This document shows, piece after piece, positions 34,657 through 44,624 of a stretch of DNA of 64,000 nt (its first letter is position 1; every line of letters begins with the position of its first letter). Made by a program: the position numbers and the translations under genes. The notes below the pieces were generated by a model. It saw only the letters and a program-made list of their open reading frames with translations. It ran no database searches and had not been told where the DNA came from. Source of the DNA: Phytophthora hibernalis (taxonomy: Eukaryota > Oomycota > Peronosporomycetes > Peronosporales > Peronosporaceae); assembly GCA_012656075.1 (NCBI GenBank), contig JAAKBF010000221.1, forward strand, positions 496,001-560,000, given 5' to 3'.

Positions 34657-35055
34657 CTATGTAGGTAAAAGATCTAATGTACAACCTCTAAATTCATAAA
34701 CACGTACTAGTGAAATCATGTCGGTCAGTAGCTGCTCTCGCTCGGTGTACTCTTCCGCAGTGAGGGAAGCCCGAACTGACTCCATCTCCTCACGGCGGAA
34801 GGCATCCAGCAGGGCGTAAAACGACGCCGACTCCCGCCGTACAAACCGACAACGATGATTTTTTAGCCACCTGTAACTCACTGTCAACGCAGCTAGCGTC
34901 TCTCCATGACCGGCTACCCATGACGCATGCTTGAGGGCCTCCTTAAGTAGAGGGACATCGCTAGAAGGAAGAAAACGGACGGCCTTTTCTTTTTGCCTTG
35001 ACCCCGCTTGCGCTGACCACTCCTCAACTGACAGCGGCTTCAGCACCATGTGCAC
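34657..35055 (-). CDS. Hypothetical ORF, 132 residues
   Basis: Open frame starting MHMVLKPLSVEEWSAQAGSR, basic and leucine-rich, with LLKEALKHASWVAGHGETLA and YTEREQLLTDMISLVRVYEF. It has plausible helical content but no family that I recognise. It lies in the repeat block next to a DDE transposase fragment, so it may be a transposon accessory or a degraded host exon. Confidence 0.35.
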   Translation of the reverse strand: MHMVLKPLSVEEWSAQAGSRQKEKAVRFLPSSDVPLLKEALKHASWVAGHGETLAALTVSYRWLKNHRCRFVRRESASFYALLDAFRREEMESVRASLTAEEYTEREQLLTDMISLVRVYEFRGCTLDLLPT

Positions 35056-35936
35056 CGCATACTTCGCTCTCCATCGGTGGTTTCAAACTAACTCGCGCTC
35101 ACCACAAATTTGCAATGACCAATGGGCATTGGGAACACGATACTAGTGTGGGTTTCCTTTGGATTAAATAACTGTGGTCATCTACCCCTATTCTTGAGCG
35201 GTGTCACAGTCCTTTTCAGGTTGTCAATACTGCTGCACAAGTTCTCGAAGCTTGAAAACCGAAGAGTATAAGGGTCCGGGCATCGTGGGGTGCATGTGAG
35301 CATCTTCAGCAATGCTCACATCTTCCGTAATGCTCCACGATGCAGGCGGATGTTGAGAGCCCAGTCGCTATGAGTGGTCGGAGGTGGGAAACGGCACCAG
35401 CCGAATAGTACCCCTGCTCGTGCTAGTGTACATGTACAGTACACTGGTCTCCACAGAGATAAGATGTGAGAGCGGTTATGCGCGAAGGAGCAGGCCAAGA
35501 CGTTCAAAGCGTGCGTCTAACACTGCCAGAGCATGTAGGAGGTCGTTTGAGCACAAGACCGAGGGGAGGACGTGATTAGCTCCAGAGCCAGTTATGCCGT
35601 CGGCACTGGTGTATTACACTCGAACTTCACAGTCACATAGGAAGCGTGTACATGTACTTGATTGTCATCTGAATGCATGTACGGTATCCACAGGCGTGGC
35701 GCCTGAAGTTGAAGTCTTTTCAGTGCCAGCTAAGTGATACCATTTTTAAGTCCGAATCGTACTTAAGCATGTCAAAGACGGTTTGTAAAACAAATCCTTA
35801 GAAATTTCAAAACAAAACAGATTAACCTGGCACACCTGATAGCATCCGTGGACAACGGTCGTATCAGGTATAACAATACTATCAGATTTGGCAGTAGACG
35901 GTAACGACAGTTCAAGCTACAACCATCATTTGACGC
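35056..35936. other. Non-coding repeat-rich interval
   Basis: No gene seen. Contains repeated tgatag/tatcaggta motifs (35840-35895) that recur inverted near 37190-37330, suggesting old element ends around the palindrome. Confidence 0.35.
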
Positions 35937-36326
35937 AAGCAGGTAATAATCTGATACTACGGTACTACATTTAGCTGCCAGAGCACGCTGAAAAGCTACT
36001 AAAGACCTTCGGAAGCTGCAGTTACGAGTGCCCGAGGAAATTTGGCTCTACCAAGATAGGAAAATTACCCAGACATCAATTTCGAGCTACTTTCTACCTG
36101 CGTTAGGAACGCCCCCGACTTTCTACCTGCGTTAGGAACGCCCCCGAGGGGCGTTCCTAACGCAGGTAGAAAGTAGCTCGAAATTGATGTCTGGGTAATT
36201 TTCCTATCTTGGTAGAGCCAAATTTCCTCGGGCACTCGTAACTGCAGCTTCCGAAGGTCTTTAGTAGCTTTTCAGCGTGCTCTGGCAGCTAAATGTAGTA
36301 CCGTAGTATCAGATTATTACCTGCTT
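35937..36326. repeat. Large palindrome: about 179-bp perfect arms, 31-bp spacer
   Basis: The left arm 35937-36116 is the reverse complement of 36148-36326 with no mismatch that I could find. The 31-bp spacer (36117-36147) is an extra copy of the innermost arm unit (ttctacctgcgttaggaacg). Foldback/hairpin structure. Confidence 0.9.
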
Positions 36327-36339
36327 CAATTTCGAGTTA

Positions 36340-36395
36340 CTTTCTACCTGCGTTAGGAACGCCCCCGAGGGGCGTTCCTAACGCAGGTAGAACTG
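36340..36395. repeat. Additional hairpin copy of the palindrome centre
   Basis: ctacctgcgttaggaacgcc, then cccga, then the reverse complement ending cgcaggtag: the same centre unit as the large palindrome, repeated just downstream of it. Confidence 0.8.
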
Positions 36396-36525
36396 TAGAA
36401 TATTCTACCGAGGTCAAAATGTGCTATAAACACGCGAATACTACAATTCCCTCATTCTGCACCTCGACGGGAATAGAAGGTAACACATTCTACCCCTTCG
36501 AGTAGAATACACTGTATTATACAGG

Positions 36526-36798
36526 CTACAAATCCCTTTTGGCGAAAATAAGGCACACTATGGAGCTATCAAGAATGCACTTGGCATCGGGCTGCAGGAG
36601 AGGGGGATTGACGTGCCAGATCGGTCGCTTGCGTCCGGAGCGCCACTCGAAGCAGTGGTCATGGCCGTGTCTTCTTTTCACTTCTTCGCAGATGATCCAC
36701 ACTGAGGTTTTGTATGTGGAGCTGTAAATGATACCATCGTAGAATCGCAAGCAAATCATATCTTGGATATGTAGAGAGTTCTGCAGGACGGATGTCAC
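36526..36798 (-). CDS. Unassigned short ORF in repeat block
   Basis: Ninety codons including HDHCFEWRSGRKRPIWHVNP and LLQPDAKCILDSSI. Not confidently assigned; it may be a fragment of a transposase DNA-binding region. Weak support. Confidence 0.25.
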   Translation of the reverse strand: MTSVLQNSLHIQDMICLRFYDGIIYSSTYKTSVWIICEEVKRRHGHDHCFEWRSGRKRPIWHVNPPLLQPDAKCILDSSIVCLIFAKRDL

Positions 36799-37862
36799 TC
36801 GGAATTTGGGTTATGCTTCGCAAAAGGCAGTCGCTAAGCCCCGCGAGAATAAAAGCAACCTCGGGGCGAGGGCGTGCTGAAAAACTTGTCGCTGGGACCG
36901 CCTACTCAATTCCGCGCGGGCTCGTTACACCTTTTACCTGCAACCGCTCGCCTCAGTTGCCCCCTCACCCCCTCTTTCTATCACTGAATGTGTATCCACT
37001 TTTGCTATTATTATCGCATCTACCCGATTCTCTCGTTCACGCCGTTCTCCGTGAACGCTTGAACCGTTTCCCCTGACCACGTTTATGCAACGGCCTATTA
37101 CGCAATCGACCGCGAAAAAGTAGAACCTGTACTACAATTCTACCATTCTACCGCCGTTAGGAACGGCCCTCAGTCTCGCTAGGTAGTATCAAATCCAGCC
37201 AAATTGGCTATCAGATATCAGGTTCGATAGGTATCAGATTTACTCAATACATTGTTGCTAACTAACGAGTCGGTGGATCGATTTCGTATCAGATCTTGCC
37301 GTGTATCAGGTATCATTTAGGACAGGTTAACCTGTACATGTATCCACTTCTCTATGGTTTAACCAATCAAAATATGTCAATCATTTTAACATTACTTTTA
37401 AAGTTGCCAGTGCCAAAAAGCAACACCGTTCAAATTTTGAGATCATGCGCGCAATTTCTTTATTGTCTAAGGTTTTTAGTATTCTGTATTACGCGCCATC
37501 TTTACGCTTTGCTTTCTCTGGTCCACTTATACTAACTTTGAATCGCAAAAATTGCTCTTCACATGAATTAGTGTCACGAATTCGAAGTGACACCGTGTGA
37601 CGCTAATTTTGAACACACACTAATTGCGGTGACTACTGTACTATTTTCTCTAAACAAATAGGCTGTTGATGCTGCCCATGTTTTCTATAAGGGGTGGGCC
37701 TACTTTATCATGTATTGAGCATGTACGGTCAGGTATCATCCATGTTTTTTCAAACGAAGCGGAAATAGTTTCCTCTTAAATAACGGAAGCAGAAAATAAA
37801 TTCGCGATAAGAAACCTGTGCACGCTGATGTCTAAACCATGTCGATACATATTGTCGGCACG
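36799..37862. other. Non-coding repeat-rich interval
   Basis: No gene. Includes an isolated partial copy of the ccgttaggaacgg unit (37155-37170), tatcag-type repeats (37190-37320), a small palindrome gtgtcacgaattcgaagtgacac (37571-37593) and the inverted CAGTAGTC terminus. Confidence 0.4.
37618..37638. repeat. Inverted copy of the CAGTAGTCACCGC terminus, followed by TA
   Basis: Exact 21-nt reverse complement of 27899-27919, with TA at 37639-37640. Together they have the geometry of a pogo/Tc1 element's two ends, but 9.7 kb apart and enclosing unrelated transposons. Confidence 0.6.
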
Positions 37863-38245
37863 TTACAAAAAATGAAGCGTGAAACCGGTCAGTGCTCTTG
37901 CTACAATCTCAGATGCCAACTTCGATAGAAGTTTGTGGTGGGGTGGCTGTCCAGGCTGTCGTAGCACAGGAGTATTCACTTCGCCATGTCGACTAGGATG
38001 CACGTCCAGTGACTTTTGTTCAAATTGATCGGCATGAAAACGACGTCCTCGGAGGTCGTCTCGAGCGCGGTGAGCGTGGTTGTGGAATTCGTTTGCCTTT
38101 GACTGGTGCCGGGTTGCTCTGACGAGACATGAAAATTGTATTGCTTTGCTTGTACTTGTTCGAAAGAGTTTCCAGAAAGCTTGAATAATGGTGTCGATGA
38201 ACCACACCCCGGGCACCACGCAGTACGTGTGGGCCCTGTGCACAT
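37863..38245 (-). pseudogene. Ulp1-like protease fragment of a second MULE
   Basis: Contains W(F/L)..TIIQAFWKLFRTSTSKAI and, in another frame, EDVVFMPINLNKSHWTCILV plus DMAK, the histidine box of C48 Ulp1 proteases (P.N..SHW). Followed by CYDSLDSHPT-type sequence in a third frame. The catalytic Cys block is absent, so it is truncated. It lies downstream of a MULE transposase on the same (minus) strand. Confidence 0.6.
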
Positions 38246-39254
38246 CGAAGCTAAATCCTGGGATGCTGTCTTCTGGTCAGGTATTGATCATCGTAGTTGC
38301 AACCCTTCATCAGGGAACTGAACGTCTGCCTCGCTCATGAGCTACGAGTAGCATTGCTTTCCACGAGAGCAGGTACTGGTCATGTACCACACGTATTTCA
38401 TGGCCTCGAGGTTGTTCTTTGAAAAGTCACCTACCCTCTATATGGACCGTGCACCATTGGGTGTCCACATTGTCACGGGTAGGTCCCTCTACGGGAGTAC
38501 AAGATCCACCTCCTTGTCATCGCCCTCTATTTCTGCTTCCTTCTCCAATGCTTTAAAGAAGGCAGCCGTTACATTAGCATCAGGAAGTCGGAAAGGCATT
38601 GACGTTGGCTCCGGCTCTGAAATGCTCAGAGTTGCAGTCATCTTCTTCTTGTTGTACCCACGGAAGCGAATCTTGAGCGTGTTTCGAAACGAGAGCACTT
38701 CACACAGAGGAGGCCTGTTTGTCTCGAGATAGCACTTACATATTTTGCACGAAGCCGATTTTGAAATTTGCTGTACTCCTTCCGCTCGGCTCTTCGCTTA
38801 GAGACTGTAGCAGGTCAATTTTTCTTAGGCCGGCCTGATTTCGGAGCTCGCGGATTGGATGGCTTCGGTTTCAATTCTGCGTCTTCTACATCAATGCTAT
38901 CGTCATGAAAGTGCTCGTCTTTCTCCTTTTCGTCGACCTCAGTGGTGGTAGCTACTTGAGTTAGCGCTAACTCACTATGAGACCCACTCTGTGAAGGCTG
39001 CACCGGTAACGACAAACTCCCTCGATGCAAATTGTTTCTCCATCCTTCTAGATTTGGCATCGCTGTTTCAAATTTTCGTCTGGGAAGTCAGTGAGCTTCA
39101 TGGTGATATGCGAGAATACTTCTTGTGCGTGCTTGTACTCGTCTCGTTCGGTCATCTGCTTCTTCATCTTCAAATGATCACGGCATGTACTAACGCGGAT
39201 AGGAACATCGATTTTAGCGATCTCGCCATCTAAAGCAGACGTCCGCAGTCATCT

Positions 39255-39372
39255 TACCAAACCTAGACACAGGTCATGGTCAGTACATGGTCAATAATCG
39301 GTCAATGTGTTGCCATAATCTGTGAGCAAGTCATGGCCAATACCTGGTCAATACATGACCAAAACCTGGACC
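39255..39372. repeat. Short tandem repeat, 'catggtcaatac' units
   Basis: Degenerate 10-20-bp repeats around ggtcatggtcagtacatgg and tggtcaatacatgacc between coding pieces of the minus-strand MULE. The same motif recurs at about 40310-40400, so both may be decayed introns or satellite insertions. Confidence 0.55.
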
Positions 39373-40309
39373 TTCACCTGAAATGAATCGAAGAATAGGG
39401 GATCGTGAAGAAATTTCTGAGATGCTTCTGGACGGGCAGGACATGTCGACACGGCAGCCTCATCGTGGCGGAGAATTTACAGTCGCAGAGCCATGCGTTT
39501 GTGTCAACTCGGTCAACACGTCCGTCGCGACGGGCATGCACGAGATGCTGTCGCTCTTCAAAGTGTAATGCGCAATCGTCCCAGGGTTTGTAGCGAATTG
39601 ATACTCCTCAAAGAATACCTCTGCAAGCCTGCCGGGGCCATTTCCAAAAGTTGGTCCATCTCTTCTGCGTAGTTCGCGTTACGGATGAACCCGGCATCAG
39701 GACCTTTGATTGATATTCGTCTTCTGTACGGCGTTGGAAGTTGAGAATCGTTTGCAGACAGTCCGTCATAGATAACGATCCGTCGAGGTCAGCCTTGACC
39801 TTCCCGACAAAGTTGTCGAGCCTGTTGTTCGTATTGTTTCGGAAGTGGGGCAAATCCATGCTAAACGCCGTCACTCACTCCCGTTTCGCAGACCAATTCT
39901 TGCTGGAGTGCCTCGCGTCCACCGCGACAAGCGAGCAACTTGAACTCGTCGACATGGTTGTGAAATTCTTCGTCCGTCGTCGCATACACCACGAAGTGGT
40001 CAATCTGTTTCATCCCTTCACTAGGATATAAGCCATACTTTTTGTCATGAACTGCGGAAGCAAGCCACTTGATCACGTGGAAGTGACAAGGGAGGATACG
40101 AGCGTCGGGAAACGTGCGCGTCAACACTTCGATCTTCTCCAGGTCCTTGTCTACGACGATGGCCCTTATAGCCTCCCACGCATTCACGGCCTGGAAATGC
40201 TCTATCGTCTTCACCATATGTCAATCTGCGTTGCGTTCAATGACCGAATACTGCACCGGCTGACCTTTCCCAAACAGGTCCATGACTATGAACGGACATA
40301 ACTGCTAAA

Positions 40310-40402
40310 GATACATGTAGTTACATGCCAGGACATGGCCAATACACTCCATTCAATACATGTTCAGTACATGATGGATACATGGTCAATACATTGTCAC
40401 CG
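40310..40402. repeat. Second 'catggtcaatac' tandem repeat
   Basis: Units such as ggacatggccaatacactcc and gatacatggtcaatacattg, related to the array at 39255-39372 in the same pseudogene. Confidence 0.55.
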
Positions 40403-41276
40403 TACTTGTTGGTCTTGTGGGTCTAGTCGATTAGCAACAGCTCCGAAAATCTGTGAAGCTTCCGTATGTGATGCGGACCGATGGAGATGGCGGCTGTCTG
40501 GCCTCGTGCGCTTTCATTCACCGTCAACACATTCTCTTCTGCAAGCAGGTTGAAGTTGACTGGAAGTTAGAGTTGTCACGGATGTAGTCGTAGATCTTAA
40601 TCGCTTTGATTCCATTATTCACGAGTAGCTCCACGTTGCCCATTAGCGGGAAATCATCTGGACCCATGCGGATGCTCGGATACGAACGGAATACTTCTTC
40701 AGACACGTGGCGGTTGTGGCCGCAGAACGCCAACTTAATCTCAACCCACCACTTGCCTGTCCTGCGTTCATAGACTAGGACGAAGAACCGAATCTTGCAG
40801 CCAGTAAACGTCACGCGTTGAACGGGTCGCAATCGAGTCAAGCAACATCGCAATTTTCATCTGTGAGTGAAAATGTAGAGTCACTGACAGGGGTCCATTG
40901 TTTCGATCACAAGCGGTATCTCGGAATCCGGTTTGGAAAGGTATCCCTTCTGCTCGTTCAGAGCTCGTTTTTCAACCAGACGTTGTGTGTTTCAGTGTTT
41001 GCTAACAACGTCTTTGTGAGTTTCTTGTATGACGTCAAATACGATTCAAAGCTAGTCATGACTTGTTCTGCTTCTTCAACGCAGGTACGTAGTGTAGCTC
41101 TACAAGACTGAACCATTGCATGTGAGCAAGAAGAACGGTGACTGTGCAGGTAATCCTCACACACAAGAACAAGAAGCAACTCTTGACGCTGGTTATGATA
41201 CTGAAAAGGGGAATTTCTTCGCCCACATATTGCAGGTCCAATTGTATGGGAGCGGTTTCGACCAGCGTCCGATGGC

Positions 41277-43060
41277 ATGTTTGTTGAAATAAACATTCTT
41301 CTGTCTTCCTTGACCGGATCGCATTGCAACTCGAGTATCATGAACGGAGAAGATGCCGATGACATGGTCGATGAATACCAGCAGAATTACATGACAAAAG
41401 AAGGTGCTGGGTTGAAAAATGCTGCTGCTGTCACGTTAACTGCGCTGGAAGATGCGCTAAAATAATATGTGTTTTGCCACACACTGAAGCCCCAATGAAA
41501 CAAGCGCAATATTTGGCGACAAGAACGGTGAATGCTTTTGGTGGTGCACACGAGTGGTCTTTATCTCTGCTGGTGTACGCTTTGCTTGGGCACAAATCAT
41601 ACATGTTAGAATCATTTTGGTATACTTTCCCGCATGTTTTCATTAATGATCTACGGAAGGGAGAAATGTATGAGGACAAAGATATTAGCCAAGACGGCTC
41701 GACCGAAAGTAACTGTGATTGCATTGATGATGATCTAGACGTGGATGTATTAATGGATTCTGAACAACAAGATCCCGCAGCAGTTCCTGAAGACCAAGTC
41801 ATTGAAGAGATAGCAAATTTTGCTTAATCTGAAGACTTTTCTGAGATGAACACCCGGGTGAGTGGGCAACACAATACTGAAGGAGCGCGTTCGTATAAGG
41901 TTGATGGAAATTTAGTTTTTGTCACCCAAGTGGAGTCGTATAAATTTCGAGGAGAACGTTTCGTGGAAGTATACGTCGACTAAATTTGCCTGTATTGTTG
42001 ATATTGTACCGCGTCAAAGCCACGCGTAAACCCCAGCAACGCGTGGCCGTAAACTAAATCATTTGATTTGGATGCAAAACACCCTCTCTACCATCACTAT
42101 GAAGCTGTTATACGATCAAAGATGTTGACATCGATGTTTGGCGGAGCTCCTCCTCCTTTATGTGCTCGCACAAACCATGATGTTCACAAACTGGATGCAC
42201 TGGCACGATTTATTATCTCTGTTGCCGTGCCTTGCAAGCGTAACGGGCGACCTGAATTTGAGTTGAATGCTTCACGCTTAGCAGACTTGTCCAAATTATG
42301 GGACACATCGTCTTCATCTTTTCTCATGAGGCAGCGATATCGGCAAGTCCATCACTTTATTCAAAAACGATTTCGGAGTTGTGATAGCGAGAAAATGTGT
42401 TTGGAATAGAGGGCTAGGAATGCTACTCAGGGAAGAATGATTCTTCTGGAGACCCCAATGGCGCTAACCATCGTCATCGCCACGATACGACTGACACAGA
42501 GGCAGACGGTGTCCTGTCTGGCGGAGATGATTACTTATATTAACTGACAAGAGCTGCAGTCTTATGAAATCCAACCCATCGAGATAGTACCAAAACATTG
42601 CAATCAATGTATTTTTCGACAATGGGTATTGACGAAGACAGTGGTCGGCGCTCGAACCTGGAAATGTGTTGCCGATATCTAACCTGCGATCCTGTGTGTA
42701 TCAAGACAGTGTATTTAATCAACCTCAACGAAGCCTTCAAATGATTGCACAAATAATCCAGAAAATGCCCTCACGAACGCAAACGCCGTGTGCTGCTCAA
42801 CCTAACTCACTACGTAGACGTGGGGTCAGTTGTGTAGACGACCCCTAAGCGTTAATGCACCGATCGCGGCGCAACACGTTGTGACCACATCGCCCGAGCA
42901 ACAAGATATACTTGATTGGATTTTGAGTAACGCGGACAAACCGTGCCCTCAACAAACTCTAACACTCATGCACGGAGGGGCTGGCACCGGGAAATCGTTC
43001 GTGATTCATAAACTCTGAGAAGAATTGCTCAAACGCGGACAAAAATTATTTTTACATGCT
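41277..43060 (+). pseudogene. Helitron Rep/helicase fragment
   Basis: Degraded rolling-circle transposon protein. Recognisable stretches: DADDMVDEYQQNYMTKEGAG (41349-41410), the 'Y..NY.TK.G' region at the end of the Helitron Rep domain; ATRTVNAFGGAHEWSLSLLV and YALLGHKSYMLESFWYTFPH (41520-41635), typical Helitron helicase-like domain; and a PIF1-type Walker A motif LMHGGAGTGKSFVIHKL (42966-43016). Multiple stops and frame changes; the sequence loses similarity at about 43060, where a GC-richer gag-like region begins. No CTRR 3' end was identified. Confidence 0.65.
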
Positions 43061-43409
43061 CGACAGGTTTGGACTCGTCGTCCTCACCGTGGTCACTGCC
43101 CTTGGGCGACGACGAATTGTCGTCCAGGTCAGCCTCATTGCCTGAGTAACTGACCAGAGCATTAAGCTCAGCATCGATGGAGCCACCGGGACTATGGTCC
43201 CTATAGACAAACCGAGGATTCGGCCTGTTGTCGGGCGACATCGAACGCGCCCGACTTCCCAGTGGCGAACCCGCAGCCCGGATTACCACCTCAACGGCTT
43301 CATCGAGAACCAAGTCCTTGCCGTGAGGCTTAACCGGCTTGGACTTCTACCGATAGGTCTTAATGTTGGAAGGCGCTTTCGCGCCGTCGCGTGTCTTCTT
43401 CGAGGCCAT
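43029..43409 (-). pseudogene. Probable retrotransposon gag N-terminus
   Basis: Starts MASKKTRDGAKAPSNIKTYR, then an in-frame TAG, then KSKPVKPHGKDLVLDEAVEV, AAGSPLGSRARSMSPDNRPN and an acidic segment. Basic/Ser-rich composition resembles oomycete LTR-retrotransposon gag starts, and it lies just downstream (minus strand) of LTR-like sequence at about 43690-43915. Inference from composition and position only. Confidence 0.35.
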
Positions 43410-43689
43410 GCTGCACAGACCGATGTGAAGGCCAGGGTGTACTTGAGAAAAGGCCAAGTACGCCAAAAGAGCAGCCAACCGTGATGTTCAACTGTCGATT
43501 GAATTCGACCGCGGGAAATGTTGGGGAAAATCTTCTCGCTCCCGATTGGCTGATAAAGTCTTAGCCTAAGTGGGAGAGGATGTAGCGGTACTACTAGAAG
43601 AGTGACCAGGCACTCTTCCGAGTTGGATACACATCGACTCCGCGTCACAAATGGTGTGGGATACACCATGGCCACGTCATCGACGTTCC

Positions 43690-43915
43690 ACAACCAACGG
43701 TTCATATTACATATAGGATAAACTATAGGTTACTTAGAAATTGTATTACAGGCCAATTTAAGGTATACCTATAAATACACTCAGTTTTTAAACTACGCTT
43801 TTCTAGCCACTCAGCTCCCGCAGACCAGGAGCTCGTGAACTGCCATTCACTAAGAGTTTGATACTCTTGAAACTACACTTCCTCAAGCAAGGTGCTTGTG
43901 TGACCCCGTCACAGA
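43690..43915 (-). repeat. LTR-like sequence
   Basis: On the minus strand it opens TGTGACGGGGTCACACAAGC and contains a TATA-like box (tgtatttatagg). No second copy lies in the window, so it is at best a solo or orphan LTR. Its 3' limit is uncertain. Confidence 0.35.
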
Positions 43916-44338
43916 ATACATGGGCAGAATAGTTTCCGAAACAAATACTAGAGGAAATCCGGTTTGGGGTCCGTATTTTAAAAATAATTCGATATTGGGT
44001 CCGTGTGATTACCCATGTGTTTTTTATTCACAATAAAATTGAAACCTATCTTGTTTTGAAATTCCAATGGGGTTTGTTTTGAAATGATTACTGGTATACC
44101 CTGTAACCAGTATGTACCCGGCATCCATTGATGACCTTGTATTCTTGGCGTACCGTGTGACGAAACGTACTCTGTGGTAAAAGTGTACCCATCAAGAACA
44201 TACTTAAGTGAGACGTCTTTTCTCACTGGCCAGTCGCTTTTCTTTTCTCTTCTACCTGTCCGACTCCCCGCTGCGCGGTTGGAGAAAGAGGGGCGCTTCG
44301 ACGAGCTGCGCGTTGGGGCAGCACGAGACGTGGCCTCT

Positions 44339-44602
44339 TCATACCTCCTCAGAAGAGCTATCCGACTGCATCTGCTCTACCGCTCGGTTCACTTCAGTCG
44401 CAGTTGGCTCCGTAGCTTCTTTACCGGGGTCTGCCAAGGACTCGGGCGGCTCTGGCGCTTTGAGGGGAGAAGGTGCACGCCTCACCAGATCTTCCAACAC
44501 TTGAAGCCGACTTGAGATGACGCGCAGCTGCTCCACGATGTTGGCGTTACCGGTATCGTCAGATGCGATAAGTGCTGGGTTGTCGTCGGTGCGTTCGTAC
44601 AT
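44339..44602 (-). pseudogene. Gag-like coiled-coil fragment
   Basis: MYERTDDNPALIASDDTGNA, then a coiled coil VEQLRVISSRLQVLEDLVRR and an acidic Pro/Glu-rich tail. Looks like a retrotransposon gag fragment; no enzyme domain. It lies downstream (minus strand) of the LINE remnant. Confidence 0.3.
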
Positions 44603-44624
44603 ATCCCGATGCTCGATTCGAAAC

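Larger units (their letters stand above)
38489..40853 (-). pseudogene. MULE transposase, second degraded copy
   Basis: Read from the right: GCKIRFFVLVYERRTGKWWV and CGHNRHVSEEVFRSYPSIRM (zinc-binding N-terminal region, 40853-40524), AIVVDKDLEKIEVLTRTFPD with ARILPCHFHVIKWLASAVHD (catalytic core with Asp, 40217-39861), LPHFRNNTNNRLDNFVGKVK (39874 leftward), a basic linker ending PRAPKSGRPKKN (39060-38815) and an acidic segment (38698-38489). The same gene order, MULE then Ulp1, is seen in the 18.3-23.5 kb element. Interrupted by stops, frame changes and two tandem-repeat intervals. Confidence 0.7.
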
